Source of the DNA: Trametes villosa
Lineage: Eukaryota > Basidiomycota > Agaricomycetes > Polyporales > Polyporaceae
Reading direction: 5' to 3'
NCBI GenBank assembly: GCA_002964805.2
Contig: PUDQ02000033.1
Span: forward strand, 1,550,001-1,614,000
DNA length: 64,000 nt
Shown: one piece after another, positions 10,990 to 23,503 of the stretch
Numbering within the stretch: position 1 is the stretch's first letter
Layout of the letters: the number at the start of each line of letters is the position of its first letter
Position numbers and translations under genes: made by a program
Notes under the pieces: model-generated
Databases searched by the model: none
Told to the model about the DNA's origin: nothing
What the model saw: only the letters and a program-made list of their open reading frames with translations

Positions 10990-12386
10990 AATTTGGTCGT
11001 ATGCGAGGGTCGTGGAGGTCGTTAAGCAGGCGCACGGCGCACTGACGGGTCTAGAGATGAAAGTCGGCTGGCGAGAAACGAAGATGGGACGTGGTGGACG
11101 ATGCGGAGGAGAGGATATGATGAGGGACGGACTCGTTTGTTGTCCTCGCCTCTCCCCGCCATGAGTCTGCCACGTGGGCGCCATCACGGCCCGCTCAGCT
11201 GAGGGATCCATAGGCGTCCACTCCTCCAGCCACCGCGGTCGCAATTGCTCTCTATTGAGTATCCTGGAAAATGGCCAACGTGCGCCCACACATGGTATTA
11301 CTGTAGCCGATCAAACTTGTGCAGGTGGGAGAAGGCGTCCGATGTAAAGGTCGCATGCAAGTACAGTACGTCCAAAGTACGTCCCATAAACTCACCACAA
11401 GACGCGGATTTCCCACCCAATGATTATCATAGCGTTACGGGTTAAGCCGTGGCCAAATGATTATTAGAAGCAAGGCACGCTAAGCATTCAATCGTATCCT
11501 CATCGTTACTGTTGGTCGAGCGAGTGGCTCCACTTTACCGCATTACTTCGCAAAGGCTTGCCGTAGCCTTAGCCTGAGGGCCCTTGATCTAAACAGCCAC
11601 TGTGGACAGATCGTGTGAGTGCCGTGTGCCGTAGCAGGATGATGACGAGACGGAGTTGGAGAAGGGCTAGAGGGCACGCAACCCGCGCTCCACATCTACT
11701 TCTAGCATCCCGCCGACACCGCGACGTCAGCTAGACATACTCACAGCATAACGCAAGTCATGCTCACCTGGAGGCTCTCCGCACGCGCAATCGCTGTGGC
11801 GTCCACGCGCTGTAGAACGACGCCGCGTACATCCCGCCATCCTCGACGGCGATGAGCCGCAGTACCAGGTGCGCCGATCCTCTGCGGGTTTGCCCCTCCA
11901 TTGACAAGTGGAGCTCGTACAGCCACAGCCACATACACACTAGCACTCGTACAAACCCAAACTTGGTTTACCTCGTCTCGCCTCGCGGCGTCTCAATCAC
12001 TGCGTGAAAAGAGGAATCGCCCGGGTATATATCCTGGTTGACACCGCCCATACCCCGCATATCTCGTAGGAGACCGTAGATACTACTCAATAGAACTGCT
12101 TACCTTGTCGGATCGCCTGCTGAGGAGATGTGTCTGGATACGACCGCGGAGATGCCCCGTACCCCAGATAGGTTGGTAGGAGATCCCTTGACGCCCGCAC
12201 AAGCGCCCGAAGGAGGAGATGTGAGATCGCGCGCCCGCGCGGTCTTGCATCTTCCACTTGCCTATGCACCCTCTGTTCCACATAGCGCATCGAGCTATTC
12301 CCCAACGCACACTCTCAATATAAAACCTCTACTCTGCGGCGAAGCATGACTCATTCCAGCTTGAACTCCAACCGCCACCTTCAACC
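10990..12386. other. divergent intergenic region with a possible gene fragment
   Basis: About 1.4 kb between two divergent genes. A minus-strand open stretch at 11764-11946 reads LWLYELHLSMEGQTRRG and then LVLRLIAVEDGGMYAASFY, followed by a GTGAGC donor. It looks protein-like (a beta-strand-rich domain), but I find neither start nor continuation, so it may be a decayed gene piece. The rest is AT-richer and shows nothing. Confidence 0.3.
12319..12325 (+). promoter_or_regulatory. TATA box of the 12387 gene
   Basis: TATAAAA 62-68 nt before the ATG at 12387, followed by a CT- and CA-rich leader ending CAACC just before the ATG. Spacing is normal for a short-leader fungal promoter. Confidence 0.6.
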
Positions 12387-13223
12387 ATGCCTCCGACTCG
12401 CACCGCCGCCGTCGTCTGCTCTCACCTCCATAACGCCTACTCGCTCATGCCTACGGGACCTTCGAGTGGAATCGGCCATATCCGTCCCCGCGATCTCGCG
12501 GTCGAGCCCAAGCCCCCTCGCGCACCCACTACGCCCGCGGAGCGGTTCGTTGCCGCCTTGCTCAACGGGGATCGTCTCGGCCTCAACACGCTGAAGGGCC
12601 TGGAGCACTTGAGCAATGTCACCGTAGGCGTTTGTGCTGAGGAAACAAAGGTAGGCCTTACATCAGGGCGTCGTATGTGTTGCTGATTGCTAGTCTAGGG
12701 TGAAGTGGAGGGGATCTATCAGGATCCGTCCACATGGACACTTGTCCTACTGCTCAAGCCCGACATGTTCATGACGCCGCTCCGGGTCATACTCGCCCAA
12801 CACAAAGGAGACTCGTACGCTGAGGACGCCCCGACGTGGCTCCAGCCTTTAGGCGACCACCCTGGACAATACAAGACTCGTGTCCGGTGCTACAAGTGGA
12901 TCCAGACGTTCGTCGCCGACCTGCTTACTACCCCGCACACCACGGTGCCTAGGGTGCGCCGGTGGGGCGATATCCTTGACTACGTTTTGCGCATCAAGGT
13001 ATGTTTGTGCTAGACCAGCGCACGGAGCCTGCTGACGTGTCTACAGGAAGTCGTTGATATGCGGTACCGTACCCCGCGCGATCCCTCGTGCCCCCGGCCC
13101 AAGCCGCGCCCACGCCGATCTGGGAACGCTCTTGCGGGAGCGATGGCGGCTCTGTCACTGGAGGGGGGATCACGAGCGACTTCGTCTGCGGTCAACGGTG
13201 TGGATGGCAAAGCATCGGCATAG
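12387..13223 (+). CDS. conserved fungal hypothetical protein, about 245 residues
   Basis: Three exons. The first starts MPPTRTAAVVCSHLHNAYSL and ends CAEETK; the intron GTAGGC...GTCTAG follows. The second carries GEVEGIYQDPSTWTLVLLLK and RVRCYKWIQTFVADLLT, with RRWGDILDYVLRIK at its end; the next intron is GTATGT...CTACAG (about 12996-13045). The third is EVVDMRYRTPRDPSCPRPK, then a basic RPKPRPRR run, ending GVDGKASA at the TAG 13221-13223. The middle exon looks folded (alternating hydrophobic strands and a Trp-rich helix) while both ends are low complexity. No known domain is recognised. Both introns keep frame and a TATA box sits 62-68 nt upstream, so it is very probably a real gene of unknown role. 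Confidence 0.7.
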
Positions 13224-13963
13224 ACAGATTTTTGTGTATATATATGTACATGCATTTGAGTTTCGAGTCTTCTACAACATCCCAGTCTGATCCGTGCTGC
13301 CTCCTGGGACACTCGCGCCGGTAGAGCTTATATGTTTGCCAACTAATAGTACGCTCAACAGTGTTGTATATAAGATGAGCTCGTCGTGGGTACTGCACGC
13401 GAGCGCTGCAGGCATATACCTCCTAGGCTCGGGCGCCTTTGAGAGGGGTGTGGGCGCTTTACTGACCTCTGAGTGTTACTCTCCTAGAACACTCAAATCT
13501 GCTCTGCAGCACAATATCGTTGCGGAAAGCAGTACATTACGATATGTAGAACATGCCTGTGTGCTTAGATTTCCTTGCTAATTTATGCCTCAACTGTTAT
13601 GGAGGATCGCGGATGGGATGTCTCGCACGAGCGCTAAGCGCGCGGGGCTATGAGAGATCGCACCGAGCGCTACTAATACTATGTCTCATCGCGCCCGACA
13701 TATATCCTGGATCTCCTTCTGTCCTGTATATATGCGCGGCCGCGGCGCTCAGCGTCTGGTGGCATCTACTTTCCGCCCCTCACTCACCTGTGCTGGCTTG
13801 ATCTCCGTGAACTTGTCGCCGGTCACCTCACCTCCTCGCCAAACCCAAGCCCTAGGAGTACCCCGGCGGTCAAAGCACCCGCGACTATACGACTATACTC
13901 GTACACGCTCTCCAGGCTTCAAGCTCGCCTGCTGCGCGTCGCCCAGATCGACGCAAAAGGATC
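13224..13963. other. intergenic, left flank of the transposon island
   Basis: AT-richer than the neighbouring genes, with several TATATA-like runs (for example near 13237 and 13365). No protein or clear terminal inverted repeat was found, so the left end of the tnp2 element could not be placed. Confidence 0.4.
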
Positions 13964-16900
13964 ATGTCCGCCCTCCCTGTGAGCGGGATACTCCACCTGA
14001 GTGTGGCTACTAGATAGACTCACAACGTCTGTCGGAACCTCACAGGCTCGCGAACCCGGCAAATTGGACCTTGTACCATGCCTGTGTAAGGCTTGTAAGG
14101 GCAAAGAGCAGCCTCGATCGACTACAAGAGGCCATTATGCTCAGCAGCGGCGACGTACCTCGAGGAAGATCACGATGACGAAGCAGGAGGCACTCCGCCT
14201 CGTCAAAACGAAGGGAAAACCGTCGGGTGCCGAGGAGCCTCGCCACGCCGTGGCATCCGCGGCCCCCCAGACAGCTGGGCACTTGACCGCCATTGACTCT
14301 CATACGAGAAGGGTATGTTAGGTTGCTCATGGGGAAACGTGCTTGTGCTGAATGCTTGCTCATTAGTTTCAGAGAGAGACGGTACCTGTTGAGGGCCCCG
14401 AAGTGCCTCGTGTCGTGACAGCTCCCCAGGCCGGGATCCCGCCCGTGGCCGCCCAGGTGTGGGCGTTCGTCTCACGGTCTCTCCTCCCACCACATCAACC
14501 ATCCGCTGGCACATCTTCCTCCCTCGCCATCGCCTCTCTCATCGCAAGGCCTTCCGACGCGGTGTCCTCATCGTCTGTCAAGGTGATTGAAGACAACGAA
14601 ACGGCCAGTCTCCAAGAGCTTCAGCCCGGAAAAGGTACGCAATCGCAGCTGCGCAAATTTTCAATAGCTAATGACCGTCCCATAGATGACCCAAACGAGC
14701 TCATCTGTGACGACGATGACTGGGAGGAGTGTGATGAAGAGGACCTAGTTGTTGGCTCAGTCGCTCTTCCGCCAGGGGTGGTCGCGGACGACCCGGCCTC
14801 TACCGCGCCATCGCAATCCCCTACAGCGACAAACACTAGCTCACAGCCCATCAACCCTGCCCTGCCCTCCTTCCCGGCTGATGCTCAGCCGTCTTCTATT
14901 CCCCTAAATCCTGATGCGATGGCTGGCGTCGAGGACGTCGATCCCTTTGCCTACGAGTTCCACGTCGGTGCCGCCGCTCAGTGGTCAGCATGGCGCATCA
15001 CCCATCCTGCCGTCGTGCTATCCATGGTACTGGTTGCATGGCTCCATCTGGCCGCGCACCTCCCGTTTCGCATCTGCGACGTCGTCCTCACAGTCATCGG
15101 ATACATCCTCGTTGAAGCCGGGAAGCCTCAGCTGACACCTTTCCTACGGACGTCCCTCACCGGGTGCCTGTCGGCTCTCCGCTTGGACCCTGGCATGCGC
15201 ATGTATCCAACGTGCCCTGACTGTCTTGAACCCCATCCGGAGGCCGTCGCGTCTGAGGACGATGCGTCGTGCACGCGCTGCGGTCATTCGCTCTTCAAGC
15301 TCGATCACGGACCGACACGGAAACGTGGAAGACGCGCGCGCGCACGCGCGTACCTTCGGACACCAGCAAAGTCAATCGCGGAGCAGCTCGCGACTCTGCT
15401 GGCACAGCCGGGAATGGAAGACGCACTCGAGTCCTGGCGCCTGCGACCGCGCTTACCTGGGTGGTTCGGCGATTTCTTTGACGGTGCGGTCAGCAAGTCT
15501 CTCCTGGGTCCTGACGGGTTACTGTTCTTCCGCCGTGACGTACCGATGGATCCTGACGGGGAGCTACGGATCGGGTTGGCGTTGGGTATCGATTGGTTCG
15601 TACATGTTCGTCGGGGTCGCGCGTCGATTTGCCGCGAGCTGAGACGACTCATCATAGGTTCTCTTACCTTCGAAGTCTCATCGCGCCTTCTTATACCTCC
15701 TGCCCCATGTCATTCAACATAGTCAACTTGCCTCCCTACCTACGGTGTGTTCTTACTGTCCGCCTCTTGTGATTAAGGGGTGGTCTCTTACTACTAGATA
15801 TTCATACAGATATCGTGCTAGCAATCTACTGCTCAGCATGATCATACCGGGTCCCAAGGAGACTGACCCCGACCAGACTCAGCGCTACGTCAGGGTCCTG
15901 GTCAATGAGCTCATTCGCTTGTGGCACAAGGGGATCGTTCTGCCCACTCACCGCAATGCACGCGGACGTCTTGTTCGTGTTATCCTGGTCGGCGTCTTCT
16001 GCGATAAGCCTGCAGCGCACAAAATCGGGGGCTTTGGGTCGCACGCGCACACGTTCTTCTGCACACGCGATTGGATTAGCCAGGGATTGAAGTCTACGTT
16101 GAGGGCGTTCACAAAAGGAGGTGCGTGCGTGGCCTACTAGAGTGCCTTCCGACTACCGCTTGCATGGGAACCTGTAGCTGAAAGTCTATATCCAGGGTTC
16201 CCGGCTCGTACCGATATGCACCACCGCCGGATGATGAACGAGTACAGAGAGTGCAGCAGCAAGAGCGCTCGCGAAGCGTACGCGAAGGCGTACGCAACAC
16301 GATGGTCCGAACTCGGCCGTCTCCCTTACTTTGACATGTGCCGCATGGTTGTCGTCGACCCCATGCATAATCTCTTCCTTGGTACGCCCCTTCTCGCTTT
16401 CCTGACGCTTGTTCTGACGCCAGGTTAGGCCTCGTGAAGACGCATTTCTATCACATTTGGGTACAGCTCAAAATCTTCCGCAAGACGAAGGAAATTCGCC
16501 GGCTGCATGAGCTTCTGGCTGAGGTCCGTGGGCCAGTTCTCCATGGGTGTCCGCTCCCTCATCTGACTCGTCGTCTCATTGTCAGTTTAACCTGCCGTCG
16601 AAGCTTGGGCGACTCCCCAAATTGATCGGCGAGCCCGCGGGCGGCTCACTGACTGCTGACCAGTGGCTTATCTTAGCTACTGTTGTGGGACCATTGGTGG
16701 TACGGGACTCTGCTGCCTTCTATGCACACCTGGGGAATACTCACTTCGTGCTTTATAGCTACCCGCGCTTTGGGATGAAGCGAAGGGCTCGGAGGAGGAG
16801 GGATCACCGCTCGAGTCTCAGTTCTTTGCCGAGCGACGCGCGACTCTCTGCAAAACGGCCAATGCTCACAAGCGCCGGCGGCAGGGAAAGCGTGCTACAG

Positions 16901-18558
16901 CGGATGTGTCCCGCAAGCAGAGTGGCATACGCAGCAAATCTGGTGTAAGTTTGACCATCCTTATCCATGGGCGGTGTCTGATTGGCACTCCACGGATAGA
17001 ACCCCGAACAGGTGCGTCGCTCTGGTCGGGCCCGCAAGCCGTCAATGAAAGGCAAGGTGTGTACCTCCGATGTCTGCTGCAATCTGCTGGGCCACAAGTA
17101 ATGCGTGTCTACTAGGATCTGGTCCTGGAGCTCGACGATTCAGGCGCTCTCGAAGACGCAGATGAAAGCCTCTGGGTTGATGAGGACGAGGACGAGGACG
17201 AGGACGCAGCACGTGCAACGTCATTGTTGCATCCTCGTGACCTCAGCAACTTTCTCAAGCTCTGCGCCGCGCTGAAACTATATCTTTCCGACCGCCTTGA
17301 CGACGCACAGCTGGACCGGGCCGATACACTCGTCCGTGAGTACTGTGCAGAGCTCATTGAGGTATGTATGCGCTATGAAAGTTCCAATGAAGCTGTGTAC
17401 ACTAATGCGACGACCCACACAGCTGTACGGGCCCGAAGTGATCCGCCCTAATCACCACTATGCAACTCATACCGCCGACTTCGTTCGTGACTATGGACCG
17501 CTCCGTGAATTTTGGACGTTCTTGTTTGAGCGCCTCAACAAGATCCTGAAAGGGTATCGAACGAACAATCACGAAGGGGGTGAGATCGAGCTCACCTTCT
17601 TCCGTGAGTTCCATCGATCAACGCAGATGCATCGCACGGTGAGCTCCCCTCTTCTGAGCTGAGTGATTGTGCAGTTGATCGCCTTCGCGTTTGTAGCTCA
17701 CGGAGGGTGTTCATCATCCTACCCACGCAAACTTCAATGCGGCCTGTCGGCTGATGCTCAATGCAACATCCGACAACCGAGGAACCCTCCAGCAACTAGC
17801 TGAGGAGCTAAACGATGCATTCGAAGACGGTGAGTTCCTCAACATTTACCGCCCTAAACCTGAGTTGAAGTGCTCCCAGACAACGTGTCTCTCTCGTTCA
17901 GTGCACGATCAGCATCAGAACGCTTAACGCCAGCCCTCTACTTCATGTTCCTGGCCCACCTCCAACGTCGGAATCCAGCCCAGCTCTATCATTCTGAGAT
18001 AGCAATACCCACGGACTCGAGCAGTCAGCTTGTCCGGAATTTTGCTACCGTCTTCGACTACGTCATCGTCGGCGGTCACCGGTACCACGCCGCTAGTCGA
18101 TCACCCTCTGCTGTCAATTCTCTAGTACTTGTTCGTGTCTCAGCAGCTGGAGACACCTGGATCGGCGAGCTTCAAGATATCGTACTATACGAAGACAGCA
18201 CCGCAGGTCTTCGCGAGCTCTTCGGGTTCGTCAAGTGGATGCGCCCGCTCAGCCCGCTTCTGTTGGCAGATACTGCATGGCGATCATGGTATGCTCGCAT
18301 TGACTACCTTCCTGTCTGCTACTGACCGACATCCATAGCCACGATTTATTCTCCTTGCAGGTATGGGAATCCGACGTGTATCTCAACACGTCGGAGGAAC
18401 CTGGGCCCTCTCCAATCGTATCACTAGTCGACCTCCTTGCGCCCGTCGCCCGCTCCTCTGCTCTCATCGCAGGCCACCCGCGGTGGCTCACCATGCCGCT
18501 CAGTCGCTCCGTACGTCCCTTGCGTTGTAGTGCCATCAATGTCCTAGCTAAAACCTAG
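13964..18558 (+). CDS. CACTA-type transposase, tnp2 family (Transposase_21)
   Basis: Multi-exon transposase. Proposed start at 13964 (MSALP, then intron GTGAGC...CACAG), leading to ARE, PGKLDLVPCLCKACKGK and GHYAQQRRR. An acidic, Ser/Pro-rich region follows, then PFRICDVVLTVIGYILV, a C-x2-C pair (YPTCPDCLEPHP, SCTRCGHSLF) and RIGLALGIDW. The intron 15599-15657 joins GIDW to FSYLRSLIAPSYTSCPMSF, then NIVNLPPYLR, NLLLSMIIPGPKETDPDQ, VILVGVFCDKPAAHKIGGF, and the tnp2 signature MVVVDPMHNLFLG. Further exons carry LVKTHFYHIWVQLK, RLPKLIGEPAGGSLTADQW, FLFERLNKILKGYRTNNH and MRPLSPLLLADT. Every frame break coincides with a usable GT-AG intron, so the gene appears intact. The last exon and the stop are uncertain (18558 is the end of the open frame). 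Confidence 0.8.
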
Positions 18559-19536
18559 CTTCTAGCCTATCAAACTTTCTTAATTGTCTGTGCGCACACG
18601 CCGTGGAGTCACTTGGACTCCGAAAGCGTGCACTGTGCTTGTCTGTGCTCGCGCACGTGCGTGTTCTTAGCCGCCACCGAACCTGCCGGAACGGACAAAC
18701 TCGCACATGTTGGAGGCGTCTGCCCCCGTGTCTGAGGCGAGCACCGAGGACACCCGGGGGATTGAGCACAAGGCCCCCGCGCGCTCGCTCAAGCCGAGTT
18801 ATTCCGCCCGTTGCTCCTGCCCACCTCGCCCGCGAGCCTGCACTCGTTCTCAGGCTCCGCGTCCGCGTCCGGCTCGTGCGACAGTATGATCTCGCCCTCG
18901 CCCTCGTCCGGCGGGTGCATGCTCGTCCTGCCGCTCGCCCGGCTCTTGCCCTCGCGCGCGCTACAGGACCGGGTCCAAGGCGGCTCGCTGTTCCCACCTC
19001 CCACTCCATGAACGTGCACTGCGACTTTGTGCACGCTGACACACGGCTGCTGCCGCACGCGTGCCACGCGGGCGAGCAGACTGTTTCACCAGTCGACATC
19101 GCACAGGAAGCGTCGACGTCGACTCAGGTGATGCCCCGGCCGGCACAGCATCATGAGAAAGCATCGTCGAACCTTGCGCCCCAGCGCCCACTCCCCTCCC
19201 CGCCCGCGTCCGACTACGAGCTGCAGCCCGAGGGCGAGGCCGCTGAGCCCCACCCTGGACTGATGCTCACCAGCTCTTCGCTGACGCTGGAGTTCGTGAA
19301 GCCGCTGGGGACGTTCACTTTCGTTTTCGTGAGTACTCTGCTCGCGTCCTACAGGTTTATACATGCAAGACACTCATATAGATCGCGTAGGGGTGCGCGC
19401 CCTTGCGATACGGCACAAAACGCAATACACCGCGAAGTGCGCGCGCTATGCAGCACATCAAGACGAATACATCTTCATTCAGAGCAGTATAGAGGTATGT
19501 AACGAACTTCCCTAGCCCAGCATCGTCTTCCTGTCC
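18559..19536. other. region with one long open frame of doubtful meaning
   Basis: A + strand frame is open from 18603 to 19502 (299 codons) but its composition is Arg/Ala/Pro-rich, as expected from GC-rich DNA. A second frame at 18811-19011 is equally plausible. A part near 19090-19325 (MPRPAQHHEKASSNLAPQ, then LTLEFVKPLGTFTFVF) ends at a GTGAGT donor and looks more exon-like. It might be a 3' exon of the tnp2 gene or a separate accessory gene. Not resolved. Confidence 0.25.
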
Positions 19537-22356
19537 TCACTCCTCGTCAGTTGATTCAGTGGAATCGGAATCCTCGTCCAACGAGTTCAGCCAGGCCAAG
19601 TCCGCCTCGGGGATGAGAACCTCAGGGATCTCCAGACCGAGGATGTTGCAAGTCGGAGGGCTGTCAGGTGCGTTGTTGAAGAAGCGCGTGTTCTCCGTGC
19701 TCTTCGCGGCCCACTTCTTGCTAATGCAGTCCTTGTAGATCTTGTGCTTCTTGTCGCGGCGCGGTTGAGTGCGAGCATTCCCCGGGGGACCCCGGAAGCG
19801 ATCGGTGGGTGCGAGGCTGTTGGCGAGGATGGTATCATAGTCTTTGACAGCCTCGATAACCCGAGCGAGGTACGCTGCACGCGCGTCCTCTGCCGCTTGA
19901 GAGCTGGGGTCCATGGCAGCCTCGCTGGCAGCATCCTCGACATCTTGAGTGCCCTGGCAATCTTGCACAAAGCGCGCAAACACGGCGAGTGCGATATACA
20001 GCATCGTCAGCTACAATTTTCTAACGCATCAGCTGCTTCGGAACAGGTAGCTTTGCAAGCAGGCTACACACCTTCCGAGAGCGCCACGTTGGCGGGCGCA
20101 CTTCCCAAGTGCGCGGTCCTACACCGGCGGCCTGACGATACTGCTCGCGCACCTCCGGGGCAACTTCCCCTTCGGAGCTATGCTCATCGCTCTGCCAATC
20201 GGTGAGGATGAGCTCGTCTAGGCCGATGGTCTCAGCATCGCCGAAGGCCCGCCGGAAAGCGTCCGCTCCAACACGGAGCGTGTCGGCTTTCTATGCCAAG
20301 ATGTCAGCACACATGACAGCATGCGACCCAAGCACCGAGAACGTACTCGTTGGCGTCGTGAGTAGTGCATATTGATGATCTTCTTCTTTGCGTACTTAAG
20401 TCCAGCCTCCTCTTCAGTGTCGGCGATGTATTGACGCTTGAGGGTGGTAAAGTATGTCGTCACGGCATGCTTCACCAGCCCCTCGCGCTGTACAACCTCA
20501 GGGGGCAGCTGGTGTGCCGCTATTGTCAGGAGTATTGTGAGTTTCTAAGGAAGACAGCATGCGAAGATATCTCACCTGCTTTTGAGACAACCAGGTCGAC
20601 CGTGGCGCTAACGAGCTCTGCGTTGACGCCGACGTCGACATCGAGGGACCACTCAGGATTGAACAGAGTGGTCACCTTATCCAGCGCAATGCGCTTTGGC
20701 GCGTCGATCGGCAGAGGAGCTGGCAATACGTATGCTGGCTTGCGACCACGGCCCCGGCGAGCCTTATGCTCTATGCCAACCAGGGCTCTGAAGTCGCTGT
20801 GCACAGCTACCTGCACAGGTACGGATCAATATCGTGCTCATCAGCCTGAGGGGGTTTTTGACACTTACCTGCAGGGCCTTAGGTATGCGACCGTACCTCT
20901 GGCTTCCCGTGCGTCGGTCCTGATCAGCCAGGAAGCTCTCCTGCACCGTGCTACGCGCTTCCGCCCTCGCGATCGCCTGCAGCTGAGGGAGTACTAGTAC
21001 CCCGGGTCCTGCGACGTCGTGCTCTCGCTGGTCTTGATCGATGAGTAGGCTCTCCATCATCGTGTTGTGCGTCTCCTGCCTGATTAGAGCCTTCAGTTGT
21101 GTCATGCTCACTGTCACGAACTGTTCTCCAGGCTGGGGCTGTCCGGGCTGCACGCCACGGGGAACGGTGGAGGCGCTGTTGTTAGCCGCGAGCATCAGAG
21201 CTGGGTCGATAATTGGGCCGGCGGCGCGCTCTTCAGCCGTCAACGTCTCGCCAACAGCAAGGGGTCCAACTACACCTAGCTAGTGAGTGTTCGCTTTCTT
21301 CATCCGGGAAGGATGCACTGACCTGCTCCGCCGTTAGGTGCCCCCTCACCGAAGCCCTCCTGATCACGGCTGGATCCTCCTGAGGTCGGCGGGACCATCC
21401 CCGCCACGCCAGGCCCGGGATGTAGTCCAAACGCAGTGTAAGGGTTCATGCCCGGAGCGCCAGGAAAGATGGGACGTCCTAAGGCAAGTAGCTCAATCGT
21501 CAGGTGATGTCGCCTCCGAGCCCGTATTCATGTTTGCTCACCTTGAGCTGACCAAGGTTGGATGCCGTGTCCGAAGCCCTGTGCTGCCATGATAGCTGGG
21601 TTACTCATGAACCCTGATACCATGTTGAGTACCGTTTGCGCGTCGATGGTGTGCGGCGCGGGGCCACCGAAGGTATTCATTGCCGGGCCGGGCAGGGCCC
21701 AGTTGCCTTGCAGACGTCCCGCCGGAGCTGGAACGTCCCCACTTCCGTCCTGCTGTTCTCGCATGTGAGTCCATGACACCCTACGCATCGGCCAGCTGGA
21801 GACTCACCTGGGCAGCCTTTTCAGGAGGCTGGCCGCCGACGGGATCCTGGGCGATCGAGGACGGCGAGCCACCAGCAGGGCGGTCGGCGGCGCGGCTCTG
21901 CTCCGGCAAAGGCAGAGATTGGCTGTTCGAGTTCTGGGACATATCCGAAGACTGGGAGGCGGCTGGAATAGGCGGCTGGACGACAAGACGGACCATGAAC
22001 CGGTGCGTAGCTGCTCTGGGGGTATGGGACCTCAACGCTGACACTCTCTTCTTTTATACCTCGCCAGACACATTCGGGAGGCCCACACAGTGCGGCTTCT
22101 TTCCATCCGCTGAGCAACCACCATGACACACACCCCGTACAACGCACGGCCGACATGCACTCCTGGTACCTGTGCCTATGGCCACTGGTTTAGCCTCAGC
22201 TCGTGGCGCCCTCACGACTGGCTCTGCACATCTGAGCGGTGTCACGGCAAGCATATCTAGCCTTGCTCTCAGGTCTTTCCATGCTGCTGCCGTCACCGCG
22301 AGAATCTGTTCCGGCGGGCATTGATGTTCTCTTTCCGGCAGGTCCTCGAGCATCAT
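19537..22356 (-). CDS. basidiomycete repeat-associated hypothetical protein
   Basis: Several exons read from high to low coordinates. They are: MMLEDLPEREHQCPPEQI with a Cys cluster (CRPCVVRGVCHGGC), SQNSNSQSLPLPEQSR, TIDAQTVLNMVSGFMSNPA, VSMTQLKALIRQETHNTMM (helical), DAPKRIALDKVTTLFNPEWS, VDVGVNAELVSATVDLVV, VTTYFTTLKRQYIADTEEEA, FRRAFGDAETIGLDELILTD, VRPPTWRSRK, and a last exon ending SLDEDSDSTESTDEE at the stop 19537-19539. The order (NPxW strand, TYFxxLKRxY helix, TDWxSDEHSS, PxWRSRK) matches a large family of basidiomycete hypothetical proteins often found with CACTA-like elements. The last intron was checked (GTGTGT...TTGTAG, about 20006-20075). The start is uncertain; 21942 (MSQNSNSQ) is an alternative. 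A DNA-binding role in transposition is only a guess. Confidence 0.55.
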
Positions 22357-22900
22357 CTGAACCGGCGGGCTGCCTGCCACTGGTGCATGGGCGGTTGCAA
22401 GTTCTGTGTGTCTGTGGATCTCTGTTTGTGCCTCTGTTCGAGTACTGTAATCACTACAATGTGCAATGCTTGGCGCGATATTCTGTGCTCGCTCGCCGCA
22501 GTGCGTCGAGCGGCCCCGCAGCATATTCGCCGAAATATTCTCGATCATCAAGCGCCGAGTGGCGGATCGTCTAATATGTCCCTGGAGGCTATTGCAGATA
22601 GCACGCGGCGTAGCCTTTTGGCGATGAGCCATCGATGGTGGTGCAATGTCGTACGATGTTCAGTGATCTCACGTAGCTCCGCACGCGACCTTACATGGGG
22701 CACGAGGATACGGGAAACCTTGTAGCATGTCCCCCACATCGCCGGCGCGGGCTATCCGGCATCACATTGGCGTACTATGTCCAAACACTCACATAGCCGG
22801 CGGACCATTCGAGACCATAAATCTGGCTATGCATACAAAGATGAGGCATCTATAGGGTGGCTATTTACATGGCTACGAGTCAGGTTATGCGGCGGGGCCA

Positions 22901-22924
22901 CACATCTCCTCACGTGGAGATGTG
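22901..22924. repeat. perfect 9-bp inverted repeat (hairpin)
   Basis: CACATCTCC at 22901-22909 and its exact complement GGAGATGTG at 22916-22924, separated by TCACGT. It lies in the non-coding gap between two minus-strand island genes. It could be a palindromic protein site (core CACGTG, an E-box, at 22911-22916) or a structured end of an element. Confidence 0.5.
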
Positions 22925-23036
22925 CTCATATCCGAGGCGAAGATGTCCATGTATATCTCACATACACGGGGTAATAGGACTTGCTTGCTATGTCGTCGTT
23001 CATCAGCGGAAGGCGAGGTCATTTAGAAGTCCTTAG

Positions 23037-23220
23037 AAGCGGTTGTAACTGGGGGGATGCGCGAAATCATAAGGCTCAGTTACAAGCGGTTACAATGAAA
23101 TGACCCTTCAATGATTTCTTGAAGAATGCCAGACAATTCAACGGCCCTCTTGCCGAGCCAGCACACACGGACGACTCGCTTGCGGAGATTTGCCTTCATG
23201 CAAGCGGTTATATTGACTTG
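23037..23220. repeat. short repeated motif AAGCGGTT (three copies) with an inverted repeat
   Basis: AAGCGGTTGTAAC at 23037, AAGCGGTTACAATG at 23084 and AAGCGGTTATATTG at 23202, all on the + strand. Between the first two, TTGTAACTG (23043-23051) and CAGTTACAA (23077-23085) form a 9-bp inverted repeat. It sits 284-467 bp past the stop of the DUF6698 gene. Clusters of short repeats like this are known subterminal transposase-binding sites in CACTA elements; that role is inference. Confidence 0.4.
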
Positions 23221-23503
23221 TAAGAGTCTGTAGGTATGACATAGAATCCAACCGTGTGCATTTACCAACGGGATTGTACCCTAGGAGATGTTCGTGTTCA
23301 CCGATGGTCACCTCAGCGCACCGGAGCGGGGGAATTGCGGGGAGGACAATATATTCAAGATCACTACTAGTAGATAGCCGGGAATGGGACAGCGGGCGTG
23401 GAGGCCGATACACGAGACACTGGAAAACGGGCGCGGGCCCCGAACGAAAGAGGCAGCCGGCTCCCAAGTCCGCTCATTGAGGACTCAGAGGCCGTTCTAA
23501 CTT

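Noticed and set aside
17180..17207. GAGGAC microsatellite
   Set aside because: Encodes an acidic run inside the tnp2 gene; ordinary coding repeat.
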